22,382 nt of DNA from DASXTW01 sp036505215 (GCA_036505215.1 DASXTW010000089.1:1-22382); one strand, 5' to 3'. Shown: positions 14,060-21,971, counted from the first letter of the stretch. Translations and numbers: made by a program. Notes: generated from the sequence alone by a model not told the origin.

Positions 14060-15460
14060 TCAGTCCAGCTTGGGGCGGACCTTCGTGCCCTCGGCCGTGT
14101 CCATCACCTCGAGGCCCATCTGGCTCAGGCGATCGCGGATGGCATCGGCCCTGGCGAAGTCCCTGGCCTGGCGGGCCTCGTCTCGCTCCCGCACCAGCGC
14201 CAGGATCTCCTCGTTCGGCTCCCAGGCCTCCCGGGCCAGGCGCTCGAGATCGAGGCCGAGCACCTGATCCCAGGAACCGAGGAGCGCGTACTTCTCTCCA
14301 TCCGCCACCGTGCTCGAGCCGCGAACCTCCTCCAGCACGACCAACGCCGCCGGCAGGTCGAGGTCATCGGCGAGGGCATCCCGGAAACGCCGGTCGAACT
14401 CCTGAGCCGGCTCTGACAGCTCGGCAGGACGGGCAGCCTTCGCCCAGTCTGCCATCCGCTGACGGAGGTGGGTCAGCCGAAGCTGGGAGCTCTCCAGGGC
14501 CTCCCAGTTGAAGTCCATCTCGCTCCGGTACCGCGTGCCGAAGCACAGCAGACGATACGCCAGGGGATCGATGCCCTGGTCTGCCAGATCGGTCACCCGC
14601 TTGATGTTCTTGGCGGACTTGGCCATCTTCTGCCCGCTCATCTGGAGGAACCCACCGTGCACCCAGATCGACACCACCGGGTGGCCAACCGCGCCCTCGG
14701 ACTGAGCGATCTCGTCTTCGTGGTGGGGGAACTTGTTGTCGTTCCCACCGGTATGGATGTCGAAGCGTTCGCCCAGATGCTTCATGGACATCGCCGAGCA
14801 CTCGATGTGCCAGCCTGGATACCCGTCGCCCCACGGGCTGGGCCACTTCAACAGTCGGCCGGGTCCCGCCTTCTTCCACAGGGCGAAGTCGGCGGGATGC
14901 CGTTTGTTCGGATCGGTCACGGTCTCCTGCCGATGGCCGGCCCTCAGCGCCTCCAGGGTGTTTCCCGAGAGCTTGCCGTAATGCGGGAAGGTCGTGACGT
15001 CGTAGTAGACGGTCCTCTCCACCTCATAGGCGTGCCCCTTGTCGATGAGCGACTTGATGATCTCGATCATCTCCGGGATGTGGTCGCTGGCGCGTGGGTA
15101 CAGGTCGGCGCGTTCGATCCCCACGAGGTCGGCGTCGTGGAGAAAGGCATCCGTGTACTTCTCGGCGATCTCCTCGGGTGAGAGCCCCTCGTCGTCCATC
15201 GCCAGTTCCATCTTGTCCCTGCCGGTGTCGGTGACCTCGTCGGTCATGTGCCCGACGTCGGTGATGTTCATGATCCATCTGACGTCCGCGCCCTCGAACC
15301 GAAGTGTCCGCCGGATGAGGTCGCCGAGCATGAACGACCGCATGTTCCCGATGTGGATGTACCGGTAGACGGTCGGGCCGCACGAGTACATCTTCACGGT
15401 CTTGCCGTCGACCGGCTTGACCTCTTCGACCTCGCGCGACAGTGAGTTGTACAGGCGCAT
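14060..15460 (-). CDS. cysS: Cysteine--tRNA ligase
   Basis: A 466-residue class I aminoacyl-tRNA synthetase that charges tRNA-Cys. The HIGH-type signature is HIGN (36-39) in CGPTVYRYIHIGN, and the KMSKS-type loop is KMAKS (278-282). Zinc ligands are Cys27, Cys221 (WHIECSAM), His246 and Glu250 (FPHHEDEIAQSE). The DALR-like helical domain and a C-terminal stretch (GLEVMDTAEGTKVRPK) are normal for bacterial CysRS. Length and complete motifs favour CysS over the mycothiol ligase MshC, which is shorter. ATG 15460 is the natural start, with TATCCT ending 9 nt upstream, suggesting a leaderless transcript. It is divergent from the second acyl-CoA dehydrogenase gene, across 78 bp. Confidence 0.96.
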   Translation of the reverse strand: MRLYNSLSREVEEVKPVDGKTVKMYSCGPTVYRYIHIGNMRSFMLGDLIRRTLRFEGADVRWIMNITDVGHMTDEVTDTGRDKMELAMDDEGLSPEEIAEKYTDAFLHDADLVGIERADLYPRASDHIPEMIEIIKSLIDKGHAYEVERTVYYDVTTFPHYGKLSGNTLEALRAGHRQETVTDPNKRHPADFALWKKAGPGRLLKWPSPWGDGYPGWHIECSAMSMKHLGERFDIHTGGNDNKFPHHEDEIAQSEGAVGHPVVSIWVHGGFLQMSGQKMAKSAKNIKRVTDLADQGIDPLAYRLLCFGTRYRSEMDFNWEALESSQLRLTHLRQRMADWAKAARPAELSEPAQEFDRRFRDALADDLDLPAALVVLEEVRGSSTVADGEKYALLGSWDQVLGLDLERLAREAWEPNEEILALVRERDEARQARDFARADAIRDRLSQMGLEVMDTAEGTKVRPKLD

Positions 15461-15469
15461 ATGCGAAAA

Positions 15470-15475
15470 AGGATA
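15470..15475 (-). promoter_or_regulatory. -10 hexamer TATCCT for cysS
   Basis: On the minus strand TATCCT is followed by 9 nt (a T-rich run, then CGCAT) and the ATG of cysS. No Shine-Dalgarno sequence is present. Confidence 0.45.
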
Positions 15476-15495
15476 ACCGCCTGGACTGTGGGTCC

Positions 15496-15515
15496 GTCAG
15501 CGCGGCCGCGCTGAC
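15496..15515. promoter_or_regulatory. 20-bp perfect palindrome, operator candidate
   Basis: GTCAGCGCGG/CCGCGCTGAC is perfect over 20 bp. It ends 10 bp before the TACGCT -10 element of the acyl-CoA dehydrogenase gene, so it covers the -35/spacer zone. It also lies 21 bp upstream of the cysS -10. A regulator dimer bound here would block the plus-strand promoter. Confidence 0.5.
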
Positions 15516-15525
15516 CGCCCGCTGC

Positions 15526-15531
15526 TACGCT
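15526..15531 (+). promoter_or_regulatory. -10 hexamer TACGCT for acyl-CoA dehydrogenase 2
   Basis: TACGCT ends 7 nt before GTG 15539, with no Shine-Dalgarno sequence: a leaderless arrangement. Confidence 0.45.
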
Positions 15532-15538
15532 TCGGCTC

Positions 15539-16681
15539 GTGCACAGGGACTTCGGCCTCAGCGAGGACCAGCGCGAGATCGTCGGGGCGGTTCGGGAGTT
15601 CGTGACCGATCGGGCCGGCCCGGCAGCATCGGGGTACGAGGAGAAGAAGGAATTTCCCCGGGACCTGTTCCGCCAGCTCGGCGAGATGGGCCTGTGCGGG
15701 ATCCCGTACGACGAGCCCTATGGAGGCGCAGCCCAGCCGTTCCTCACCTACCTCGCCGTCCTGGAAGAGGTGGCCACCGGGTTTTTCTCCCTCGCCCTCG
15801 GGCTCTCGGTCCATCATCTTGCGGCGTTCGGGGTGCATCAGTTCGGCTCCGAGGACCTCAAGCGAAGGTACCTGCCACGCCTGTTCTCGGGCGAGTGGTT
15901 GGGCGCGTACGCCCTGTCGGAGGCCTCCAGCGGGTCGGATGCCGCCTCCCTGCGGACGAAGGCCGAGCGGACGGACGCCTGCTACCGCCTGACCGGAGCC
16001 AAGCGGTTCATCTCTCATGGCGGGGAGGCCGAGTTCTACCTGGTCATGGCCCGGACCGGCGAGGAGGGCCCCAAGGGCATCTCCGCGTTCGCCGTGGAAA
16101 AGGGTTGGCCGGGGTTCGAGTTCGGCAAGCTCGAGGAGAAGATGGGTTGGCAGGCATCACCGATGCGAGAGCTCATCTTCGAGGGATGCGAGGTCCCTTC
16201 CGAAAATCTCGTGGGGGAGGAGGGGCAGGGCTTCACCATCGCCTTGGCCGGCCTGGACTCAGGGCGTCTGGGCATCGCCGCCTGCTCGGTCGGGCTGGCC
16301 CAGGCGGCGTTCGACGCGGCCGTGGGGTTCGCCAGGGAGCGGCACCAATTCGGCCGGGCGGTGATCGAATTCCAGGGACTCCAATTCATGCTGGCCGACA
16401 TGGCCACGCAGATCGAAGCCAGCCGGCGCCTCTACCGCGAGGCGGCTCGCCTGCGCGATTCGGGTGAGAAGTACACGATCGCGGCCTCCATGGCCAAGCT
16501 GTTCGCCTCAGACACCGCGATGCGGGTGACCACCGACGCCGTCCAGGTGCACGGCGGCTACGGGTACATGCAGGAGTACCCGGTGGAGCGCTACATGCGC
16601 GAGGCCAAGGGGCTGCAGATCGTGGAAGGGACCAACCAGGTCCAGCGGATGGTCATCGGCCGCCACCTCGCCGGTATCTGA
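15539..16681 (+). CDS. Acyl-CoA dehydrogenase (second copy)
   Basis: A 380-residue acyl-CoA dehydrogenase. It has the flavin/substrate signature ALSEASSGSD (125-134), RFISHGGEAEFY, the conserved HQFGRAVIEFQGLQFMLADM stretch, VQVHGGYGYMQEYPVER, and the catalytic glutamate in VEGTNQVQR (Glu363). The protein has the full family length and is not closely similar to the one at 7909-9084 (for instance SEASSGSD against TEPGAGSD), so the two are old paralogues rather than a recent duplication. It probably acts in fatty-acid or branched-chain amino-acid breakdown; the substrate cannot be told. GTG 15539 is supported by the -10 placement and by the family N-terminus (LSEDQREIVGAVREF). It converges closely on the next gene, whose stop is 7 nt away. 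Confidence 0.93.
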   Translation: MHRDFGLSEDQREIVGAVREFVTDRAGPAASGYEEKKEFPRDLFRQLGEMGLCGIPYDEPYGGAAQPFLTYLAVLEEVATGFFSLALGLSVHHLAAFGVHQFGSEDLKRRYLPRLFSGEWLGAYALSEASSGSDAASLRTKAERTDACYRLTGAKRFISHGGEAEFYLVMARTGEEGPKGISAFAVEKGWPGFEFGKLEEKMGWQASPMRELIFEGCEVPSENLVGEEGQGFTIALAGLDSGRLGIAACSVGLAQAAFDAAVGFARERHQFGRAVIEFQGLQFMLADMATQIEASRRLYREAARLRDSGEKYTIAASMAKLFASDTAMRVTTDAVQVHGGYGYMQEYPVERYMREAKGLQIVEGTNQVQRMVIGRHLAGI

Positions 16682-16688
16682 CGCCGGA

Positions 16689-17618
16689 TCAGGGAAGCGC
16701 CGGCCAGCAGGCCCGCTCCCTGAGTGAGGCATCTCGCGATGGGTCGTAACTGAGGGGGAAGGCTTCTGGTTGGTCCTGGTAGAGCACGACGAAGGCCCGG
16801 CCGTCGAAGCGAAAGGCCGTCTCGGTGTGGGTCCACCTCTCCCTCCCCTGTTGGTCGACGTGCGCGGAGAAGCCGTGAGCGAGCAAGATCGGCCCGCCCC
16901 AGGCATCGCTTGTTTCGCAGGTCACGTAAGACTGGATGAGGGCGGTCCCACCAACGTCGAGCTCGATCGGGGCACCCGCCGGGTAACCCTTCGCGCCCGG
17001 CCGGGCCACGGGGAGAGCGATCAGCCGCCCGTCCACGAGGCCAAACACGCGGTAGTAGTCATCTGCTGCACCGGTCCAGGCGACCGCCACCAGCTCACTC
17101 TTTCCATCTCCGTTCAGATCTGCCTTCGTCAGGTACCCGCAGTTCTGCCCGTCGCACCGATCGGTCATCTGAAGTTCAAGGCGCTCGCCGTTGCCGGCCC
17201 GGAAGACGGTCAAGAGGAAGGGGCCGAAGGGCGGGTCCGACGGGCACCCTTCAGCCGGTTCGGCCATCCAGGTGAACGCCCCGTCCTCCAGCCCGTCCCC
17301 ATCGAAGTCGCCATGGACCTCGTGGATCAGGCACGCAGGCCCCAGCGCCTGCCGCGGGGTCAGGCTGGAGGGCGAGTTCGGAGCGGAAGGGGGTGGCCGG
17401 GTGCGTGCGCCTCGGTTCGGGGACACTGGGGCGGCGGGATGGCGACGCACCACGACGAAGGCAAGAGCACCCAAGATCAGCCCTGCCACGACGAGGCTCG
17501 CGGTTACGACCGTGGCCAACCCCTTGGGTTTCACGCGCACAGCCTGGAGACGCTCAGAGGGCCTGTTTCGTTTGGGCGAATTTTGACGGGAGAAGGCTCC
17601 GATCGCCAGATCACCCAC
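16689..17618 (-). CDS. Membrane-anchored protein with two FG-GAP/VCBS-like calcium loops
   Basis: A 309-residue protein with a short cytosolic N-terminus, one membrane segment (about 34-57), a Pro/Ser-rich linker (about 60-90) and an extracellular domain. Two DxDGDG-type loops are visible: GDFDGDGLEDGAF (103-115) and ADLNGDGKSELVAV (166-179). These resemble single FG-GAP/VCBS calcium sites, not a full propeller. Six or so cysteines lie in the outer part. Function unknown. The start is GTG 17618 with AAGGAG about 6 nt upstream. The divergent zinc-ribbon gene starts only 32 bp away, so its promoter must reach into that gene. No similarity to the seven-repeat protein at 9088 beyond the loops. 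Confidence 0.72.
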   Translation of the reverse strand: MGDLAIGAFSRQNSPKRNRPSERLQAVRVKPKGLATVVTASLVVAGLILGALAFVVVRRHPAAPVSPNRGARTRPPPSAPNSPSSLTPRQALGPACLIHEVHGDFDGDGLEDGAFTWMAEPAEGCPSDPPFGPFLLTVFRAGNGERLELQMTDRCDGQNCGYLTKADLNGDGKSELVAVAWTGAADDYYRVFGLVDGRLIALPVARPGAKGYPAGAPIELDVGGTALIQSYVTCETSDAWGGPILLAHGFSAHVDQQGRERWTHTETAFRFDGRAFVVLYQDQPEAFPLSYDPSRDASLRERACWPALP

Positions 17619-17650
17619 GGCTCTCCTTGACGGGTGGCATCATCGGCTCC

Positions 17651-18718
17651 ATGCGGGGGCGAGGACGTGCGCGGGCCGTGACGGTCTTCGAAGGTGACGG
17701 CCTGCCCTGTCCCCAGTGCGGGTCCGACGACTGGGCATTACTTCGGGCCGGGTTCTGGGAGAGACTAGGGGATTGGGTCCGCGGCGGAGGGGCCTGGGGG
17801 TCCGGCCGCCGGGCGTCCCGGCGGTGCAGGCAGTGCGGCTTCACGGAACCCATTGGCTTCTCCTACGGGTTGGTCCGTCGCCGTTGGTGGAGCGTCCCTT
17901 CGAACCTGTTGCGAATGCTCCTACATCGCCGAAGCGCGAGCCCGGCGCCCTACATCTACCTCGTAGCCCTCATCACCGGGGCGCTCCTCGGAATCGGTTT
18001 GGACGCCTGGCTGGGCTGGCCGTGGTGGACAGTTGCGCTTGCCTTCCTCGTGCTCGTCTGGCTGGTGTTTCTCTCGACCGCTTTCACCGGGCCGATGCGG
18101 GGCCCGAGCCTTCGAGACGAGTTTCTCGACGCTATCGATCCTGGTGGAGCTCCGAAGCGCCGCGAACGGGAGGAGGCGCGACGTATCCGATCCTGTCCGT
18201 TTCCCTTCTACGGACTCGATGCGTCGTGGTCTGGATCGCGGATGCTGGGTGGACACGGTAGCCACGGCAAGGAGATCAGCAGCGTTGAGCTCCTCCACGG
18301 CCATCCCGGGGAAGAGGAAGCCTGGGTGCGCATCGAGAGTGCTCCCGAAACGCGGGCCGGCCTCCGACTCGAACAGACCGCGTGGGAGCTGTGGAACAGT
18401 CTCGAGCGCCCTCCCGCAGATCTTCCTCCTGACCTGAGAGGTCCATGGATCCATCGTCGCTTCGAGCAAAACCGAACTCGGGCGGCCCATTGGAACAAGG
18501 TCCCGCTTCCGGTGGATAGGCGCTCTGCTGAATTCGATTACCTCGAGGAGCAGCCCGATTGGATCGCTTGTGGCGTGATTGGCGGCTTGGTAGTGAGGAT
18601 CCGCGGGCATCGATTCCCCCTCGACCATGTGCGGCTGGTCACGATCGCCGATGTCGAGCAATACATTGAGGGCTCACGCCGGTTCCAGGAGGAGCAGCGG
18701 CTCCTGCACGAAGGGTGA
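17651..18718 (+). CDS. Zinc-ribbon, two-transmembrane protein of unknown function
   Basis: A 355-residue protein I cannot name. The N-terminus has two CxxC knuckles, CPQC (Cys20, Cys23) and CRQC (Cys59, Cys62), forming a probable zinc ribbon. Two membrane segments follow (about 101-121 and 126-146, PAPYIYLVALITG and WWTVALAFLVLVWLVF). A mainly hydrophilic C-terminal half of about 200 residues follows and ends RRFQEEQRLLHEG. The ATG at 17651 is chosen because upstream in-frame sequence overlaps the oppositely oriented gene and reads like its antisense. It has no good Shine-Dalgarno site. It is divergent from the FG-GAP-loop membrane protein, which may share its regulation. Confidence 0.65.
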   Translation: MRGRGRARAVTVFEGDGLPCPQCGSDDWALLRAGFWERLGDWVRGGGAWGSGRRASRRCRQCGFTEPIGFSYGLVRRRWWSVPSNLLRMLLHRRSASPAPYIYLVALITGALLGIGLDAWLGWPWWTVALAFLVLVWLVFLSTAFTGPMRGPSLRDEFLDAIDPGGAPKRREREEARRIRSCPFPFYGLDASWSGSRMLGGHGSHGKEISSVELLHGHPGEEEAWVRIESAPETRAGLRLEQTAWELWNSLERPPADLPPDLRGPWIHRRFEQNRTRAAHWNKVPLPVDRRSAEFDYLEEQPDWIACGVIGGLVVRIRGHRFPLDHVRLVTIADVEQYIEGSRRFQEEQRLLHEG

Positions 18719-18723
18719 AAGGA

Positions 18724-18756
18724 GAGGGGCCCGGCACGCTTGGAGCGCCGGCCCTC
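18724..18756. terminator. GC-rich hairpin between convergent genes
   Basis: GAGGGGCCCGGC at 18724-18735 pairs, with small bulges, with GCCGGCCCTC at 18747-18756. It lies between two converging stops (18718 and 18779), a fitting place for a two-way terminator. No U-tract. Confidence 0.45.
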
Positions 18757-18778
18757 CTCCGGGCCGCTTCCGAGGGAA

Positions 18779-19642
18779 TCAGGGCATCAGGATGACGGGA
18801 ATGTCGACCACGTTGATGGGTGAGCCGTCCTTGGCCGAGGATTCGAACACCTCGATGGTCCCTTGCTGCCGGTGGTCCACGTTGAACCGCACCGACACCG
18901 AGTAGTCTCCGCGACAACCGGTCCCGCAGGTGGCCGTGGTAAACGTGCGGACGATCTCCTTTCCGTTCTCGTCCAGGATCCGGAGGCTCACCGTTGCCTC
19001 GAAGACGTTGGCGGTCCCGGACACCGTGACCGGACTGGACACCTTGGCTCCGATGAGCGGACTCTCCACGAGAATCGCGGGTAGGAGGTCGTCGAAATCG
19101 GCTCTGGTCCACGCCTTGGGGCGAACGCTTCCGTCGGCCAAGCCGAACCGAACACGGCGAATTGTCGAGTACTGCGTCAGCGTATACACGACCTGAGCCT
19201 GCCGAAGTCGAACCGACGACGCCTCCGCGTCGTAGAAGGCGTCGCTCATCTGGACCGTGGCCATTCCCTTCGACAGTTCGGTGATGTCGCCGCTCGCCCC
19301 GGCGGGCACAGCGGTCCAGACCTCCGCCCGGGACTCCACGTCCGAGGGCCCCTCGAACATCGCGTTCAGAGCGAGCTGCGCCACGCGAGGGGAGAAGGGT
19401 TCGGTGCGCTTGGTCTCGAACAGCATCCCGTGCCGAAGGAGCCAGACCTGGAAGGTCACCTTGCGGGTCTGCGTGGGCGATGGGCCGGGGGTTGGCGTGC
19501 CGGTGGGGCTTGGGCTGGGGCTCGGGCTCTGCGAGGGGCTGGGGCTTCCACTGGGGCCGGCCCCCAGAGAGGCAGCCCCCTTGCCCTGACAGGCAGAAGC
19601 CAGCAGGCCGACACCAACGATCAACAGGCTGAGGCGCTTCAC
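18779..19642 (-). CDS. GerMN/Gmad2 lipoprotein, LpqB-like
   Basis: A 287-residue lipoprotein. The signal peptide MKRLSLLIVGVGLLASAC ends in a lipobox with Cys18, followed by a Ser/Pro/Thr linker (to about 60). A GerMN-type domain (about 62-175, KVTFQVWLL...TLTQYSTIRRVRFGL) and a C-terminal Gmad2 Ig-like domain (about 190-285, SPLIGAKVSSPVTVSGTANVFEATVSL) follow. In actinobacteria the LpqB lipoprotein, also with GerMN domains, is encoded after mtrA-mtrB and modulates the MtrB kinase. Gene order here is the same, though this protein lacks LpqB's propeller. GTG 19642 is preferred because GAGGAGG lies 8 nt upstream and the signal peptide has normal length. ATG 19675, which overlaps the kinase stop as ATGA, is the alternative. 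Confidence 0.8.
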   Translation of the reverse strand: MKRLSLLIVGVGLLASACQGKGAASLGAGPSGSPSPSQSPSPSPSPTGTPTPGPSPTQTRKVTFQVWLLRHGMLFETKRTEPFSPRVAQLALNAMFEGPSDVESRAEVWTAVPAGASGDITELSKGMATVQMSDAFYDAEASSVRLRQAQVVYTLTQYSTIRRVRFGLADGSVRPKAWTRADFDDLLPAILVESPLIGAKVSSPVTVSGTANVFEATVSLRILDENGKEIVRTFTTATCGTGCRGDYSVSVRFNVDHRQQGTIEVFESSAKDGSPINVVDIPVILMP

Positions 19643-19671
19643 CGTTAGTCCTCCTCGAATGCTCGCGCGGT

Positions 19672-21093
19672 TCATGGCGCCTCAGACTCGTGCTGCGGCG
19701 AAACGGCCGGGGCACGCCCAGGTAACGATTCCATTACGGGCAGCAGAAGGGTGAACCGGGTTCCCGTCCCGACCTCGCTCCAGACCTCGATGTCCCCGCC
19801 CAGCAGTCGGGCATTCTCCATGGCGATGGCCAGTCCAAGCCCACTCCCGGTGCCTCGCCGGGAGGGGTCGGCCTTGAAGAAGCGGTCGAACAGATGTGGC
19901 AGGTGCTCCGACGGGATCCCCTGTCCTCGATCGGTGACCTCGACGAAGGCGCGCTGCCCATTGATGCCCACGCTGACCCGGCACCGACCACCGCCGTGCT
20001 CGAGCGCGTTGCCCATCAGGTTCGCCACGATGCGCTCGAGTCGCCGCCGGTCGGAGCGCAGGGCGACGTCCTCCCCGGATACTTCCACCTGCTGATCCCA
20101 TCCCCTGGCCCGGACAGCCGCCTGGATGAGCGCCATGAGATCGACGGAGTCGACCTGGATGCTCTCCCGGCCGGCGTCGAACCTCGAGATCTCCATCAGC
20201 TCGTCGACCAGGCGTCGGAGCCGGGCCACGTCCTGGATGAGCAGCTCGGCCGGGCGGCGCACCTCGGGGGGCATCCGCTCGAGGTTCTCGGCGAGGAGGG
20301 AGGCCTCGCCGACCAGCGCGGTGAGCGGGGTTCGGAGCTCGTGCGAGACATCGGAGGTAAAGCGTCGCTCCCTCGCCTGGGCCTCCTGAAGGGCAGCGAT
20401 CTTCGCCTCGAGGGCTTCGGCCATCTCGTTGAACGAGGCCGCCCATGCGCCGAATTCGTCCTGCTTGGTCACCGGGAGCCTCGTTGCCAGAATGCCTTCG
20501 GCCATCGAGCGGGCGGCCTGGCTGGCCTTGGCCACGGGGTCCAGGGTCCTCCTGGCCAGGAGCCTGCCGACCAGGCCCGCCAGGATCACCACGACGCCCC
20601 AGCCCACGAGAAGAATGTTGCGGAGTTGGGCTAGGTCCCGCTGGATGCGGTCCTCGGGAAAGACGAAGTACAGCTCGTCCTTCGAGCCGGGGATGAGCCC
20701 GCCGATGACGAGCAGGTGGCGTCTTCCGTCCATGACGCGTTGGTAGGCGAGCTGGCCCGAGCCGACCAGTGACCGCAGCCCTCGTGGGATGGGGGGATTG
20801 AAGTTGCTGTTCGACGGGAGCGCCCCTCCACGTGTCACAAGCACGATGTTCACTCGGTTCTGCCTGAAACTGCCCAGAAGGTTCTGGGGGCTTATCTGGA
20901 TGAGTCCCGGGGCAAGAACCAGGTCGAATCGGGCCTCGGCTTTCGCGGCGTCGAGCGAATCCGATAGCCGGGCCTGCCTGACCAGGAGGAACGACCCGAG
21001 GGCGAGGGCTCCGGACGCGATGCCGGCCACCAGGACGAAGGCGATCGTGAGGCGCCGCCGAAGCCGGCCGGTGGGGACTGGGCGCTTGGACAT
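19672..21093 (-). CDS. Sensor histidine kinase, MtrB-like
   Basis: A 473-residue membrane kinase. Two membrane segments (about 14-37 and 158-178) flank an extracellular sensor of about 120 residues. A HAMP linker (about 180-232) leads to the HisKA domain with the phospho-acceptor His251 in FTSDVSHELRTPLT. An ATPase domain follows, with N-box (Asn358, Asn362), DRGQGIP (388-394) and GTGSGLGL (414-421). Domain order and operon position between the response regulator and the GerMN lipoprotein match MtrB. The sensor region is shorter or different enough that orthology is not certain. The start is ATG 21093, 20 nt after the response-regulator stop. Its stop overlaps the alternative ATG of the lipoprotein gene. 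Confidence 0.88.
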   Translation of the reverse strand: MSKRPVPTGRLRRRLTIAFVLVAGIASGALALGSFLLVRQARLSDSLDAAKAEARFDLVLAPGLIQISPQNLLGSFRQNRVNIVLVTRGGALPSNSNFNPPIPRGLRSLVGSGQLAYQRVMDGRRHLLVIGGLIPGSKDELYFVFPEDRIQRDLAQLRNILLVGWGVVVILAGLVGRLLARRTLDPVAKASQAARSMAEGILATRLPVTKQDEFGAWAASFNEMAEALEAKIAALQEAQARERRFTSDVSHELRTPLTALVGEASLLAENLERMPPEVRRPAELLIQDVARLRRLVDELMEISRFDAGRESIQVDSVDLMALIQAAVRARGWDQQVEVSGEDVALRSDRRRLERIVANLMGNALEHGGGRCRVSVGINGQRAFVEVTDRGQGIPSEHLPHLFDRFFKADPSRRGTGSGLGLAIAMENARLLGGDIEVWSEVGTGTRFTLLLPVMESLPGRAPAVSPQHESEAP

Positions 21094-21113
21094 GGGTCGC
21101 TGCCTGTCGGTCT

Positions 21114-21794
21114 TCAGCGGCGCTCGAGGCGGTAGCCGACGCCCCGGACGGTGGTGATCACACGGGGATGGGCGGGATCGTCTTCCACCTTCGCCCTCAG
21201 GCGCTGGATGGCTACGTCGACCAGCCTGGAATCGCCCAGGTAGTCATAGTTCCACACCCGATCCAGGAGCATCTCTCGCGTGAACACCTGACCGGGCCGG
21301 CGAGCCATCTCCAAGAGCAGGCGGAACTCCGTAGCAGTCAGCGAGAGCTCGCGTCCGTCCTTCGTCGCGATGAAGCTGGCGGGATCGAGCTCGAGGCCGC
21401 CCACGGAGACCGTGGTCTCCTCTGGCTGGGAAGATGAGCGCCGGAGCACCGCTCTGACCCGGGCCACCAGCTCGGGCATCTCGAAGGGCTTGGTCACGTA
21501 GTCATCGGCCCCGGACTCCAGACCCACGACCACGTCGACGGTGTCGGTCCGCGCGGTCAGCATCAGGATGGGCACCCGGCTCTGCTTGCGGATCTCCCTG
21601 CAGACCTCGAACCCGTCCAGGGAGGGCAGCATGACATCAAGGATCACCACGTCCACCGGCTCCTGGAGCGCCCGCATCAGGCCGTCCCGGCCATCGACGG
21701 CGGTGGTCACCCGGAATCCCGCCTGCTTCAGGCCCATGGCGGCGACTTCTCGGATCGACGCGTCATCCTCAACCAGAAGCACCCGCTCGTCCAC
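21114..21794 (-). CDS. OmpR-family response regulator, MtrA-like
   Basis: A 226-residue DNA-binding response regulator. The receiver domain has the acidic pair (VEDD), phospho-acceptor Asp53 (VILDVMLPS), Thr80 and Lys102 (YVTKPF). The winged-helix effector has LSLTATEFRLLLEMARRPGQVFTREMLLDRVW and ends VRGVGYRLERR. Length and sequence style match MtrA. GTG 21794 is chosen because the product then begins VDERVLLVEDD as in the family, and because TACCCT lies 8 nt upstream. An in-frame start at 21857 would add 21 unlikely residues. First gene of a three-gene operon with the kinase and lipoprotein. Confidence 0.92.
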   Translation of the reverse strand: MDERVLLVEDDASIREVAAMGLKQAGFRVTTAVDGRDGLMRALQEPVDVVILDVMLPSLDGFEVCREIRKQSRVPILMLTARTDTVDVVVGLESGADDYVTKPFEMPELVARVRAVLRRSSSQPEETTVSVGGLELDPASFIATKDGRELSLTATEFRLLLEMARRPGQVFTREMLLDRVWNYDYLGDSRLVDVAIQRLRAKVEDDPAHPRVITTVRGVGYRLERR

Positions 21795-21802
21795 GCAGGA
21801 CA

Positions 21803-21821
21803 AGGGTACTGCCACTGGCAG
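21803..21821 (-). promoter_or_regulatory. -10 TACCCT and adjacent inverted repeat of the response-regulator operon
   Basis: On the minus strand TACCCT (21808-21803) ends 8 nt before GTG 21794, a leaderless layout. Directly upstream is CTGCCA-G-TGGCAG (21809-21821), a perfect 6-bp inverted repeat at the position of a promoter-blocking operator. The repeat is short and could be chance. Confidence 0.4.
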
Positions 21822-21902
21822 GTCAGAACGGGAGGTCTCGGTGGCCGGGCGGGCCAAGCGGCCCAGCTGGGCCCGGGCTGCAAATCAATTGCTTGGTGAA
21901 CG

Positions 21903-21931
21903 TTGACATTCGAACGTGTGTTCGATATACT
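21903..21931 (+). promoter_or_regulatory. Consensus sigma-70 promoter TTGACA-N17-TATACT
   Basis: TTGACA (21903-21908) and TATACT (21926-21931) are separated by exactly 17 bp, the best promoter in the window. The predicted transcription start is near 21938, giving a leader of about 34 nt before GTG 21972. Confidence 0.85.
21910..21925. promoter_or_regulatory. LexA (SOS) box inside the promoter spacer
   Basis: TCGAAC-GTGT-GTTCGA is a perfect palindromic arm pair identical to the mycobacterial/Gram-positive SOS box form TCGAAC-N4-GTTCGA. It fills nearly the whole space between -35 and -10, so LexA binding would shut the promoter until DNA damage. Confidence 0.85.
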
Positions 21932-21971
21932 ATCTGCAATCCTCCCCCAGCGACCTGAAAAGAGGTCTGGG

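Noticed and set aside
7909..16681. The two acyl-CoA dehydrogenases as a recent duplication
   Set aside because: Key motifs and lengths differ throughout (TEPGAGSD against SEASSGSD; 391 against 380 residues); they are distant paralogues.
17393..17650. Upstream extension of the zinc-ribbon membrane protein
   Set aside because: It runs antisense through the N-terminus of the opposite gene and has no protein-like character.
21903..21971. TTG at 21903 as start of the DUF222 gene
   Set aside because: It is the first base of the -35 hexamer; the mRNA would begin about 35 nt later. GTG 21972 has a ribosome-binding site.
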